From: Coprinopsis marcescibilis
Taxonomy: Eukaryota > Basidiomycota > Agaricomycetes > Agaricales > Psathyrellaceae
Direction of reading: 5' to 3'
Assembly: GCA_004369085.1 (NCBI GenBank)
Contig: ML210211.1
Span: 28,935 to 92,934, forward strand
DNA: 64,000 nt
Positions 17,762 to 28,956 of the stretch are shown here, one piece after another; within the stretch, counting starts at the first letter, position 1; each line of letters starts with the position of its first letter. The notes below the pieces were generated by a model. That model was not told the DNA's origin. It searched no databases and worked only from the letters and a program-made list of their open reading frames with translations. The position numbers and the translations under genes are program-made.

Positions 17762-19136
17762 ATGGCTTCCCAACATAGGCTGCTATTGCCAATGCAGCGT
17801 GCACAACCCCGGGGCGATCAAGCTCCAATGCCCTCCTTCAACAAACTTCCACTACCTCCAATACAGAGTCCATCCGGCGGGGTCAAAACCGAGCCTTGGA
17901 AGGCAGGTTATCGGTCATCATATCCACGGTCCAATCGAATACCTTGGAATCCACAGAATCCCAATAGTGATTATCTCAGCGCTTCCCGCCTTCGTTTGAG
18001 GCTAATAATTGTACTCAGGGACACCTTGGATAACAATCGAACACCTGTCAGACTCGGAGGACGATAGCGATAGCACAGATGATAGCGACGAGACGGACAA
18101 CAGCGATTACGAAGATCACATCTCGGTATATACTATACCACCACCAGAGTCATATACCGCGAAGCAGGCACTCAAACCAACCTTCTCCCCGACGATCATT
18201 AGGACCCCCGAGATTTACGAGCGGCAAGCGGCATCAACTGTAAAGTACGGCCAAGGTCACGGACTGCAGCAGCTACCTTTTTCCAGCCGCCACTACTCGT
18301 CCAGACAATCTGGCAGTCAGTCGTTCCATGCACTGCCTCAAACGTCCTCCGCCCACGCACGCACTGAATTCCCAGCCGAGCCAATGGCCCTACTAAGCCC
18401 TTTGATGCTTTCGTCACCACGGCCAATGGGCAAGACTCTGACTAGTCACACCAGACAGTACCAAAGGCCGTTTTACCGACAAGCACCCTTGACTGCAGTT
18501 GTTCGCGACAAACCCAGGGATGGTACAGACACCCGAGTGACACCGACACATGCTTCCACATCCACATCGTTCGCTCACCCACCGAATGCTGAACCAGGAC
18601 CCTCGAGGCAAGGCGATGATTTGCCACAGCAAGCTCAGGCCAGCACGGGCCAATATAGGAGTGCTTCCACCGCTCGCACGAGCCAGTACAACATCCCATC
18701 GACACCAACGCCGCCGAAGCCGACGCAACACAGTCATTCGTTTACTCAGCCATCTATGTATCGTCCGCCCTCTAGCCAGCGACCCAGTTTCCCATCGTCT
18801 TTCACTCAAGAGGGTCCCACCCAACCCTCAGATACTCGGGCAGCTATCGTGCACCATTCGACACCCTCACCGAATCAGACGCCTCGAATTGGTCAACCCA
18901 GACCAATCCCATTTGCTCAAAGCCAGTTCAGCCAGATTACGGGATCGCATCCCCTGCAAAGACCCTTCCAAGAGTCGATTTCTCAACGCATTCGGCTACA
19001 GAGACCGCCTTCTGAAGCGTCCTTTAACAGCCCGTCTACCACTGGACAGCTATCGCCCGCCTTTAGCTACCAAAGCAGCAGCGCTTATTCGACAGGGACG
19101 ATACCGACGCTAACCTTGTCGCCTGGCTTCATTTAA
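17762..19136 (+). CDS. T1: disordered Ser/Pro/Gln protein with shared tail
   Basis: The first gene of the tail family. Exon 1 from the ATG at 17762 joins exon 2 by an intron of about 57 bases (donor near 17962, acceptor ttgtactcag ending near 18019), giving roughly 440 residues. There is an acidic patch (LSDSEDDSDSTDDSDETD) near residue 75. A long low-complexity region follows, rich in Ser, Pro, Thr and Gln, with no recognisable fold. The tail at 18984-19133 reads QRIRLQRPPSEASF, then FSYQSSSAYS, then IPTLTLSP. There are no membrane segments or signal peptide. It is most likely intrinsically disordered, with unknown function. Sharing the tail with the kinase T2 just downstream is the only functional hint. 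Confidence 0.75.
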
Positions 19137-19682
19137 AATAGGAAATCTGGAAAGGAGGTTTTAAAAGCCAATCGTTAGGCTGTGTTGCGAGAGGCTAGCG
19201 CTCCACGTAAATACCCCGTTTCCCTCGCCGACGTGAATAATCAGTACATACCATTGACCAATACGCAAAACCACAGCACTTGGTGTGGTGAAAAGCAACA
19301 GCGTATTTCGGGCGTCAAATCATGGTGCGTGTTGTCATCATGTGGTCGACATGAGGCTATCCTGGATGTTTAAGTCAGACGTTCCCTGTCACAGCTTCAC
19401 TTCCTATTCACATCCCACCTCGATCTTTAACCATCCAATATCTCAATTAGAATAATCGATGAAGGACGCGACCTTGAGGATCAACGTGACGACAGCGTCA
19501 CCGTCCTCATGGTGAACACGCTCTCTGACTAACCTGTTGTCCTAACCTTCCGTCTTCCCAATCCACGCACTTGTGGCCGACCACTGTGCAGGCTCTTTCT
19601 CTACGAGTGTCAGTAGCCCACTTTCCTCTGGAAGGCGCCATTCGCACGTCGCGCTACCCCCACACTCCCTCTTCTACTCATC
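19137..19682. other. T1-T2 spacer, T2 promoter
   Basis: A pyrimidine-rich stretch (ctttctctacgag, cacactccctcttctactc) runs up to the T2 ATG, typical of fungal core promoters. No gene was seen. Confidence 0.5.
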
Positions 19683-21187
19683 ATGTCCAATAAATTTGCC
19701 ACATCAGCATCAAACGGGGATCACCCAGTTCCTGGAACCCTCATCGACAACGACACTCTTGAACTTGTCGAGATAGTCGACACAAGCGGCTACGGCATTG
19801 TCTATCGCGCTGTCGAAACATTCATCAAACCCAATAAAAAGCCCAAAACATTCACTGTAAAGGTTTTCAGCTGCACCGACGGCAAACGCAGCAATCACAT
19901 CCGCGAGGCTTCCCTCCAATACCATGTCTCAGGCCACCCAGGCATCATTTCACTCTACCAGGTTCTCGAGGAAGACAACCACATGTACTTTGTCATGTAC
20001 TATGCAAATAGCAAGGACTTGTTCCACCAGATAGATCAGCGGTGCTATCTCGGGAACGACCATGTCATCAAGAGCGTTTTCAAACAGCTGCTCGACGCCG
20101 TCGACCACCTTCATTGCATGGGCGTGTACCATCGGGACCTGAGGCCGGAGAACATCTTGTGCTTGGAAAACGGGTTGCGGGTAGCAATCAGCGAATTTGG
20201 CAGCGCCACAACAGACAGACGCAGTGTCGAGTTCCGGACCAGGAGCATTTACCACAGTCCAGGTGAGTCTTGACTATGGACTCGTGTGCAGACGGAAAAT
20301 AGCAAAAGAGCTGATTCACAATTGTTAAATTTGTTTCAGAATGTCAAGCTGGACGCTACGCTTCAGACGCGTACTCGCCAATGGCGACTGACGTGTGGTC
20401 GTTGGGCATAATCCTGCTCAACATGGTGACAGGACGCAATCCATGGGAGTCGGCGACAGCCGATGACCCAATCTTCCAAGCCTACGGCCGTTCCCCCTTC
20501 AACTTTTTCCCATCCGTCCTCCCCATTTCGACAGCCTTCAATAAGCTCATGATCCAAGTGCTGGATCCGAATTGGAAAACAAGATTGTCGCTACACCATT
20601 TCAGACAGAAGATCGAAAGCATCAGTACGTTCTACTCGACGGATGTCGTGTTTGTTGGTAGTCTGGCGATGAGGGCTTGGGAGACTAAGGCACATCCAGA
20701 GGGCAAGCCAGCATCGCATGTAGCTGGCAGGCGCCAGACAGTTCCTCCGCCTCCTGGAAGAGCCAAGCCATACATAATAAAGACCACTGGCGATGAGGCA
20801 AGCGCTCCCGTGCCGCCTGCTCAAGATAAGTCTCTACCACCCATGCCCGAGGGACAGGGCTCTCCATTCCGTCACCCCGCACCACCAGCACCACATCCGA
20901 AATCTCCTCTCGTGCAACAATACTCACGTGCCGAGCCCCGTTTGCAACAACCATCGTCTGCAGTATCCCAGCCGGTCCGACATCAAGCCCAACCTCACCT
21001 TCACTTGAACTTGCCGGTCGTACCAGGTGCCACAAATCCAATGTCGCTTCGCTCCCAAATTCAGAGACCACCCTCCGAAGCATCGATCACTAGCGCCTCT
21101 ATTGATCGACCCACTTCAATTATGAGCTATCAAAGCAGTGTGACCTCCTCCTCAGGAACCATGCCGACCCTGGATCTCTCGCCGTAA
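19683..21187 (+). CDS. T2: Ran1-like kinase with shared tail, EFG in place of DFG
   Basis: The body resembles fungal Ran1/Ksp1-type Ser/Thr kinases. It has a degenerate Gly loop TSGYGIVYRAV (residues 34-44), the ATP-binding Lys in FTVKVF (K60) and an alphaC Glu near 75. The catalytic loop YHRDLRPEN (149-157) keeps the Asp. The metal-binding DFG is changed to EFG (171-173), which usually cripples activity. DVWSLGIILLNMVTGRNPW marks the C-lobe. One intron (about 20265-20338) joins in phase at SPE/C. After the kinase come about 130 Pro/Ser-rich residues and the tail at 21053-21184: QIQRPPSEAS, then MSYQSS, then MPTLDLSP at the very end. It is a paralogue of T11. Activity is uncertain; it may be a weak kinase or a pseudokinase. 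Confidence 0.85.
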
Positions 21188-21414
21188 AAGTAATTTACAA
21201 TGCAAATCTCAATTGAGCCGCTTGGAGAGGGTGAATGAGAATTGGGCTGTATTATGAGAGAAAGTAGAACGAACTGACATTGATATGTAGGAGGAGAAAA
21301 ACTGTGGGCGCTTAGATTATGTAAATGATCACTACGATGGTAGAAAGTATCCTATATGTGTACGTTACTGAAGAGTACCCCGGGCCCAAACGCGCTAATA
21401 TAGTGCCTAGAAGT

Positions 21415-22908
21415 CTAGAGGCGAGTTGCACGAATGGGAAGGGCCTTTGGAGTCTTTTCGAGATACGACGTCCACAGCATCGGGTTGGGATAAACACTTC
21501 CATCCCCCTACATCTTGGCATCAGCTCCGTTATCCACCAGCCTGTACGATATAGTACTCACAATCATAGAATTTGGGAAGCCGACGTCCAAAGCCTTTGC
21601 ATTATCCAGGAACTCCATCTGTTCGGGAGTCAACGCAATCTCCAGAGCCTCGATATTGGCTTCCATTTGCTCAGGCTTGCGTCCTCCGACGATAGGGAAG
21701 ACAAACTGGGCCTTGTGCATCACGTATGCGATGGCCACTAGGTGAGTAAGTGTCGTCAGAGACCGTACGGTAGTGAGAGAGTTCAGAACGAATTCGACAT
21801 ACCAGCAGTGAGGCTCTTGGCGCCAACCTCGGCTTGAACTTTCTCCAGCGCGTCGCAGACAGCCTTTTCTTCTGGACTGCGTTCCCAGCCATTGTTCCAT
21901 TGCATGTTACGTCCGTTTTCACCGGTTTGACGACGACGCTCTTCTTCAGCGTTGGAACGGAGCCTGCCACCGGCGAGGACGCCAAAGGGTGCGAAGGCCA
22001 TTCCTGAACGTGACAAAGATAATCAGGACAGAAACGGAGCCATAACAAGAGTAATGCGAACCTTCGTCGCGAACGAAAGGCAGGATGTCACGCTCCGCAG
22101 ACCGTTCCATGATGTTATACATGGTCTGGTATATGACAAAGGGAGTCTTCCCGGTGCGACGGGCGTACTCATTGGCTCGAGCAACGATCCAAGCGGGCGT
22201 ATCTGAGATGCCCTGGAATGTTGGGTCAGCATGTGATGCACTTGCGCTTTGAGATCAGACTCACCAAGTAGAGAACGATACCGCGCTGAATGTAGGTGTG
22301 CAGCGCGTCCACGACCTCTTCGACGCTGGTGTCCCAGTCCCACCAATGAACGTAAAGGATGTCAATATAGGTGGTGCGTAATGCCTTTAAGCTTTTCTCG
22401 ACAGTGTTGCGGAGGTTCTTGGCGCTGTTGCCAGTGTAGGCGGCGCGAGCAACCGAGTGAGCTGGTACATGGGTGCAGGAGCTGTACTGAGTTGGGGATA
22501 CTGGATAAGTACAGCACTGGAACAGAAGCACAACAATAATACCTTGGTCGCAATGATGAGTTGGTCCCGAATACCGCGAGCTTCCGCCCATTCACCAATG
22601 ACTTGCTCGGAGGTGTTGTCTTGACTGTGGAGGAAAGGTTAGTACATCAGCACATGTAAGGCGACTGACTTCAACGTACTAGTTACCGGCGGTATCAATA
22701 AAGTTCCGCCCTGTTCCCAAAAGGCGTCAAGAAGCTTGATGCTCATGTCCTTGTCCATATAACCCATACCAGCAGACCATGGGGTTTGTTCGCCAATGGT
22801 CATACCCCCGAGCTGAAAACCGGATGCATGAACACTAGCACGCTTAGCAAGTTGGCGCAAGACGCCGAGCTTGGAGACAGGTGCATCGGGTTGGACAAAA
22901 AGGGCCAT
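21415..22908 (-). pseudogene. Aryl-alcohol dehydrogenase (aldo-keto reductase), frameshifted
   Basis: A NADPH-dependent reductase of the AKR/AAD type, which interconverts aromatic aldehydes and alcohols. It starts MALFVQPDAP at 22908 and contains GYMDKDMSIKLLDAFWEQGG. The next segment FIDTAGNYQ, holding the catalytic Asp and Tyr region, is one base out of frame (near 22708), with no intron there to repair it. Downstream exons are normal: IDILYVHWWDWDTSVEEV, GMAFAPFGVLAGGRLRS, VFPIVGGRKPEQMEAN and a last exon ending at 21415. Introns are near 22652-22618, 22545-22485, 22263-22210, 22060-22000, 21805-21735 and 21565-21510. One missing base in an otherwise intact gene suggests either a very young pseudogene or an assembly error. 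It interrupts the T array on the opposite strand. Confidence 0.75.
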
Positions 22909-23142
22909 TTATGACTTGTTTGGATAGTGGATTCGAGGCGAGAGTTGTGGTGTTGCCAAGTTGGTAGTAGAGGAGTAGTGGTTTGGTTTGGAGTTCTAAT
23001 GGTGGAATATAGGGCCTTTATATACCACGGGGAGGCCTGTGAGACATGGTTGTTTGGGCATTAATCAGGTCTACTAACCGAGCGTCCATCGCATATCGGG
23101 CCCGTTCCAGGGATGGAGAGGACATTGTCACAGAAGATGATC

Positions 23143-23594
23143 TCAAGACACATCGAGTACCGATGTAAGGCGAGTGGATCGGTTTCGAAGTTGGAAACCC
23201 TTCCAATGCCAGAGGTGCGTATTGTCATCGATATTGATCATGAAGACCACTGATGCGATGATGATCGCATCGAACGGACTGAGATGGCACTTGAAAACCG
23301 ACTGTAGACAATCGCTATTGTCAGAGGTTTGCATAAGCAGTCAACGAGAGACTCGTTTCTCACCTTTCTGAGTCGATATGGCGCTGCCCCGACGGGAATG
23401 GGCAGGCAATAATCAAAACGCTCCCGATTTTTGATCTGTTCAGGGTAAACATGGTTTGAAAGAATACATACGCATTCATTCTGTTCTGACCATGGGGGCT
23501 CCCATTTGTGCATATAAGCTCCAAAGTCCACGGAATATGTACTTGAGCCTGCTATCGAGTCTATTCCAGTGCCAAAACCCGGGTTTGTCGCCAT
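23143..23594 (-). CDS. Possible small gene, unknown
   Basis: From the ATG at 23594 an open stretch reads SVDFGAYMHKWEPPWSEQNE. It is followed by a gtatgt donor and then IKNRERFDYCLPIPVGAAP. A second intron (gtgaga...ctacag) leads to SPFDAIIIASVVFMINIDDN and a stop near 23143. The introns are in phase and the composition looks coding, but the first intron would be only 36 bases. I do not recognise the family. The end is uncertain and a further intron could extend it to about 23020. It lies upstream of and parallel to the dehydrogenase. Confidence 0.35.
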
Positions 23595-24146
23595 AATAGG
23601 GACAACCACAGAGCTGTCAGGCAGTCCATTGGGCGGTTAATGTCTGTGGGACACTACTTTTCTGCTCTGGCGGAGATGGCATCGTATGATTTGTTTGGTA
23701 GAGTACAGTCTGGGGATTAAAGATATTTGTGAAGGGAAGACAGAAAAATGTAGCGGAGGTGAAGGTGAAGAGAACTTGCAAGTTTGCACGACGCAGACAC
23801 CATGACTTGGGAAAGCAGTGCAGTTGGAGGCTCTTGCCAAACCCAAGCAATTCGAGTCTCGAGCCCTTGGCACTGCCACCAGTGCGGGCGCTTCAAGAGA
23901 TTAGCGGATTGCCACGAGGCAGCCACACCACTCCAGAGATGCTGTGAGAACAGCATTTGAGCATAGGAGACCTGTCAGGCTCGATGAATTGTCTCAACAG
24001 ACCTTTCCCTCTTCGCGGCATTCATAGGGCACTCACTGTGACTCGTGAGTACCGTACGCAAATCGACATTCTCAGACCATCTCACCATGCGCTGACAGCA
24101 TAGTACTATCCAACAATCGAAGCACACGCAAACCGCGATTATTCCC

Positions 24147-26300
24147 ATGGATTCCTCAATCGAGCCCAACGAAGCATGGAAATCCAAGCTGAAGGGAAAG
24201 ATTGAAGAGATGATTGAGGCCATGGTCGAGGAAGCTGATCGTACCTTCAAACAAGAGCGACGATTGGGACACCAAACCGAGCATTATACAGAGCTAGCCG
24301 CTATCCGCGCCACGGCAGATGACATTTTCAACGAGTACCTTGCCCAGGAACGTCAGCGACGCATCGAGGTCGCGTGCTTCCTGGCAGAGGTTCAAAGGAT
24401 GCCGGAGCTGCTGGGCCGACTCTACGCAATCGAGGGTCACGTTCGGCGAGGGAGGATATCTGGGTCGATTATTGGCGGGGATACAGCCATATACAGCACC
24501 GAACTTCACGATGGACCTCACCCTCCTCCCGCCTCCACAGAACAGTTCGAGCCCGACAACGAGTGGAAAGGCGAGCTTCAGCGGCAAATCCTATACCAGA
24601 GCTTACTATGCCAGGCGATACCTGCCGCACGCCGCACCCTCATTGAACGTTTTCAAACCTTTCGGCGACGCGGTGACTCGGACATTGCACTACTGTCCAA
24701 ATATTATGGCAACGTGTCAAGCCTGTACGAGAACGGAGAGGGACGCTATAAAGCAGCGCTTGATCGCGAGCGGAGGCGACGACGCTGGGCTGCGAGTCTC
24801 GGCGACAATGGAGAAGGAACAGCCTGTGGAGCTCAAGGTGCAGGGGTTTCAACAAAAGGAGGAGAAGGCCGTTGGGGAAGCACACAAGGCTTGCAATCCT
24901 CCTCCATTAGCGCACCATCACCAAACACGTCGCTTGCGCCAAACGATGACGTAGAAACTACCACCAGATCCGTACGCTTTCAGAAGCGTGCCAAACGGCC
25001 TAGTAAACGACATCCGATACAAGTTCCATCAGATCCGGGCGACAACGACCACGTTCTCAGAAACCTCCTCGAGTTCACGAAAACTATCCAGAAGGAGCTT
25101 GAGCGACAGCAGTCAGTGGAGAACGAGTGGGAAGGGTACGACCAGATTAAGGAGAACAGGCGCACACACACCCTTGGCTATCGGGTCCCGAGAAGGGACC
25201 CAGCGGGTTCTACTCCAGTTGGGGTGGAACATTGCAAGGATGGAGAATACATCGATAAAGACCAGGCCAACGAGACAGCCAGGTCCGACCTACCAGCCAA
25301 TTCGACGAATATTCGTTGGAAGCCAACACGAATACAGGCTTTGGCCGAAGTTGCGAAACTCGAGACGGAGCTTGAGATGGAGAAGGTGGGAAGACAGAGG
25401 CTGCAACGCGAGGGAAAGGCACGGGAGCATGAGCTGAAACGAGTACGCACAGCACAAGGGAAATCCAAGCGGGAGCAGGCTAAGGAAAAACATTCGATCA
25501 GCGAAAGGACGCAGCAAGAGAGCATTGAACGCCAGAATGCTGAGCTTCAGGAGAGCTTGGAGCGGGAGAGGGTCGAAAGAGATAGGTTGGAGAAGGAGAG
25601 AGTTACGGCTGAGCGAGAGGCCGAAAGAAACAGACTGGAACTGAGGAAGGTAGAAGCGGAAAGAATCGAAAGGTTGGAGAGAGAGAGGGAGAGGAAAAGG
25701 CTTGATGACGAGATGCTGGAACCGGAGAAGCTTGAAAGCAAGAGATTAGAGGCGGAACATCTTAGGCAGAAGCAGTGCGAGGATGAGAAGCGTGAACAGA
25801 AGAGACAAGAAGAGGAGCGGTACATAAAGGAGCGAATAGAACAGGAGACACTCGAACGCATCAGAATACGCCGTGAGAAGATGCTCAAAGAGCGGCTTGA
25901 AAAAGAGACAGCAGAGAAGGCAAGGAAGTCCGGGGGAACTGCCAGCAGGCACGGTCAACAAGCACCAACGGAAACACCGCAGCAAGAGGATGGCTGGTAC
26001 AGCCCTGTAGCACCGTGTGACACCCCTCGCCAATTTGATTCTCTAGCTGAAAGGCACTCTGGGCTTTCTCAGCAGGTCTGGTATGAGGGCAACATTGCTG
26101 GCGTGCAAGCAATTTCCAGCGAGTTGCCCCTCCGTTTGCGGATTAAGAGACCTCAGTCGGATGTTTGGTCTGAGCGACGTGCGACAGTATTTAGCTTCCA
26201 GAGCACTTCCAGCGGTGAACAGGCCCCCACTCCCAGTATGAATCTTTCACCATTGGGAGGATGCTTCGACCTACCACAGCATGTATTCGTTAGTGCGTAA
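24147..26300 (+). CDS. T3: long coiled-coil protein with shared tail
   Basis: A single exon of 717 residues. Residues 1-210 are mostly helical, with no recognised domain. A basic patch RSVRFQKRAKR lies near residue 275. It matches both an NLS-like cluster and the RVxF docking consensus of protein phosphatase 1. Residues from about 385 to 590 form a very long Glu/Arg/Lys heptad region (ERERVERDRLEKERV and similar), so a dimeric coiled coil is expected. The tail at 26137-26269 is the most diverged of the family: LRLRIKRPQSDVW, FSFQSTSSGEQ, PSMNLSP, followed by 14 extra residues. It is the largest member with no enzyme domain. Confidence 0.8.
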   Translation: MDSSIEPNEAWKSKLKGKIEEMIEAMVEEADRTFKQERRLGHQTEHYTELAAIRATADDIFNEYLAQERQRRIEVACFLAEVQRMPELLGRLYAIEGHVRRGRISGSIIGGDTAIYSTELHDGPHPPPASTEQFEPDNEWKGELQRQILYQSLLCQAIPAARRTLIERFQTFRRRGDSDIALLSKYYGNVSSLYENGEGRYKAALDRERRRRRWAASLGDNGEGTACGAQGAGVSTKGGEGRWGSTQGLQSSSISAPSPNTSLAPNDDVETTTRSVRFQKRAKRPSKRHPIQVPSDPGDNDHVLRNLLEFTKTIQKELERQQSVENEWEGYDQIKENRRTHTLGYRVPRRDPAGSTPVGVEHCKDGEYIDKDQANETARSDLPANSTNIRWKPTRIQALAEVAKLETELEMEKVGRQRLQREGKAREHELKRVRTAQGKSKREQAKEKHSISERTQQESIERQNAELQESLERERVERDRLEKERVTAEREAERNRLELRKVEAERIERLERERERKRLDDEMLEPEKLESKRLEAEHLRQKQCEDEKREQKRQEEERYIKERIEQETLERIRIRREKMLKERLEKETAEKARKSGGTASRHGQQAPTETPQQEDGWYSPVAPCDTPRQFDSLAERHSGLSQQVWYEGNIAGVQAISSELPLRLRIKRPQSDVWSERRATVFSFQSTSSGEQAPTPSMNLSPLGGCFDLPQHVFVSA

Positions 26301-26810
26301 CACTTTGAGGCTGTGTTTATTTTTATTTTTGACGAGTCACTCAAGTTTCTTCACGAGCGGGGTTGAGCGATGACGACATTAAGTGCAGGTCAACTTCCTG
26401 TACTCCAATATATATTTTATGGGTTCTTTATTCATCGTGTATCACCCCTGTCACCTAGTGTGTGGCCAGATAAATTTGGATACGCGAGATGTGTGAAAGT
26501 CGCGGCAACACTGACCGAGGATGTTTGGGCTGCTGTATTGGTTTCAACATGTATACAAGAAGGTCCGCATACCATTGACGAAACTGAGAACGCTGTGGCA
26601 CACAGTCGCATCAGACCAAGCTACATGTGACACCTTGTTTTATTGATATCCTCTCCACCTTTCACAGCACTTAGACTGGCAGTGTTCAGGCGCTTGTGTG
26701 CGTATTTAAAATCTGATGGCATGTGATGCTGTACCGCACAGCACTTGAAAACCATATATAAACGTTCAATGCAATACCAGACTGGCTTGCCACGCGCCAG
26801 CAACACCACG
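26301..26810. other. T3-T4 spacer
   Basis: Intergenic. It holds the T4 TATA box at its end. No other feature was seen. Confidence 0.5.
26755..26762 (+). promoter_or_regulatory. TATA box of T4
   Basis: tatataaa lies 56 bp before the T4 ATG at 26811. The same octamer lies 55 bp before the T5 ATG. This fixes 26811 as the start: an in-frame ATG at 26745 would lie upstream of the TATA box. Confidence 0.6.
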
Positions 26811-27701
26811 ATGTCTCGATCCAAGCCTGAAGTTATCATAGTACCGCAGCAGCGTTATCATGATTACTACCCAGATCAGGTGGTCATCGCTCCGGCTGCA
26901 CCTTTCCCCCAGCCTACGCCTAGCCCATCATATGTCAGTTCCTCAGGGTACCCCGGGTATTTCACTCCAACCGTTGGAGAGCCGGTTATACCTCACATGG
27001 CTTGGACACCAGAGGACCGTAGCTCCACAAATACTGCCCTTCCTACGTATGACGTTGAAGCAAGGTCGCGTAACTCTCGTACAAGCGAATCAAGACGCGT
27101 AAACCAAAGGTTCGAGGCACCACCTCCAACTGTTGATACGGGGAAAGGGGCAGGGGTAGGGAAAGAGCTACGCCAGGATTGGATTTTAGCGGAAGAAAGG
27201 CTAAAGCGAGATCTGGAACGAGAAAGAAGAAAGCGAAAAGGGTTGGAGAGGGAGTTGCAGCAGGAACAAAAGCGAAGGGAGGAGGTTGAAGCCCAGCTGG
27301 TAGAGACGCGATCGCAATTGCAGCAAGAGCGCAAAAACTCTCAGCCAGAGAAATCCAGCCGACTCTACGAGACGGGTGTATTTGAATCACCGCATCGCCT
27401 TAGCGTCACGAACGGTGCTCGGACAAAGACAGCCAAGAGCCACGCTGAAACACCTAATTCAGCATCATCAGAGGAGATAGAGCCTAAGCAAGCCAGCAAG
27501 CCTTCTCTGCGACAGCGCATTGGACTACAAAGGCCTCCATCAAGTATATCCAAGTCCTCAACGAGCAGCGAAGCGACAGTTCGTCCAGGTGCACCCTCGA
27601 TCCTCAGCACCGCATATACAGCAACGAGCACGAAATCATCCATCCCAACCTTAAACCTCGCACCTTTGCTGTCCAAATTGAGCCTTACATCTCGGAATTA
27701 A
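26811..27701 (+). CDS. T4: coiled-coil protein with shared tail
   Basis: A single exon of about 296 residues. The N-terminus is Pro/Tyr/Ser-rich and disordered (VVIAPAAPFPQPTPSPSY). A basic Arg/Ser segment and the block APPPTVDTGKGAG follow. A short Glu/Arg coiled coil (LKRDLERERRKRKGLERE) covers about residues 130-190. Then comes a conserved block, YETGVFESPHRLSVTNGART, shared with T5. The tail at 27515-27701 reads LRQRIGLQRPPSSIS, then SIPTLNLAPLLSKLSLTSRN, so it has LAP in place of LSP and an extra hydrophobic end found only in T4 and T5. The upstream gene of a tandem pair with T5. Confidence 0.8.
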   Translation: MSRSKPEVIIVPQQRYHDYYPDQVVIAPAAPFPQPTPSPSYVSSSGYPGYFTPTVGEPVIPHMAWTPEDRSSTNTALPTYDVEARSRNSRTSESRRVNQRFEAPPPTVDTGKGAGVGKELRQDWILAEERLKRDLERERRKRKGLERELQQEQKRREEVEAQLVETRSQLQQERKNSQPEKSSRLYETGVFESPHRLSVTNGARTKTAKSHAETPNSASSEEIEPKQASKPSLRQRIGLQRPPSSISKSSTSSEATVRPGAPSILSTAYTATSTKSSIPTLNLAPLLSKLSLTSRN

Positions 27702-28956
27702 ATACTCATGTACTTCTATGCGCGATAATTTGCAACCGTTATCCTATGTCTCAGATCTCACGATTTACCGTTCACGGATGTTGCCGATTGATTCAGGCGG
27801 AGATTAATGAGGGTGTGCGCACAGCATCTGCAGCTTTTCTTGGGAGCTGAACGTGTCCGCTATGCATTGGCTAGGTAATTGATACAGCACGAGCAGAACT
27901 TTCAAAGAGGAAGCAGCGAGAGATGTGTGGTTTGACAACCCTAGGGCGCAGCCAATGTCTCACAGCAGAGCAATAATAAGAGGGCGAGCAAGACCAGTAA
28001 TGATCAGGATTACTACTAGTATCGCCATACTGATGCTGTCTGACCCAGCCCCAGCTCAGCCGCCTCCGGGAGCGGGAAGTAATGTATATTGATAAATTAA
28101 ACATTCGTCGTCGATATACAGCAGTGATAAACGACCCTGGCGCATTTGGTCATCACATGCGCGGGCACTGCCAGTGTCGGGTGAGTCCGTCTCTCCTTTT
28201 CACTTCGAACTTGGGCTGCGTGTTTGCCTTCGCCTTCATCCAGTCCAGCCTCCTTCCATTGCTCTTGCTGCTCTCCCCTCGTTCTCGTTGGTCCCTTCTG
28301 GATGGGTCCACAAAGACAAGAACATAGGCTTACACACACTGGTGCCAGATGGCATTGTTGCGTTAATTAACAACCCCATTGGAGAGGCTAACAGCGCTAG
28401 AGAGATGTGCCGACTAGTCTAACAGACTTTATGCAAAACAAGCCTGGCAGATATCCCAGTCGAGTTTTTAATCTCTGAATTTAGCACTGGCACAGAAGGG
28501 GACACTATGGCGGTAAAGGGAAATGGGAGGCAGCAATCGACGATGCTGAGCTCGGGAACCTCTGGGTACCCAGCCTTCCACTCTGCTTATGCTGTCCAAC
28601 TCAGCCCCAGCTCCACACCCAGGAGCAGGAGTAGGAAGCTATCTATACCGAAACATCAGGCTACCGCGCTGTATGTGTCTCTCGCCCATGCGACTCTAGC
28701 CTCATGTTATCCGCTTGGTACTCACGATCTTTGTTAGATTGTTACAGTCAAAACGGGAGATTTCGCCACCGCGATATAGCAAGCGCCCTACAGTACTACA
28801 GGGTATTGCATTGCTGTCCCCTGTCCACTCGCTACATCTGGCAGTGTTGGGGGACTTGGAGGGCTGCAAATCACAGTGCTGCGCTGAGCAGCACCAGGGC
28901 TTATATAAATAAAAACTTTAAGCTGACACAAACAACTAAGCCAACCCAGCGCCACT
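27702..28956. other. T4-T5 spacer
   Basis: About 1.25 kb without a supportable gene. Several 60-80 codon frames are present but have no coding character. It ends with the T5 TATA box. Confidence 0.5.
28902..28909 (+). promoter_or_regulatory. TATA box of T5
   Basis: tatataaa lies 55 bp before the T5 ATG, the same spacing as in the tandem copy T4. Confidence 0.6.

Noticed and set aside
24319..24954. 211-codon alternative frame inside T3
   Set aside because: It ends within T3. The T3 frame is open for 717 codons, continues to the tail and has the better coding pattern.
25547..25888. Ser/Leu-rich minus-strand frame opposite T3
   Set aside because: It is the mirror of the Glu/Arg coiled-coil codons on the plus strand. 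Similar mirrors occur at 26993-27334, 31306-31572 and 33071-33346.
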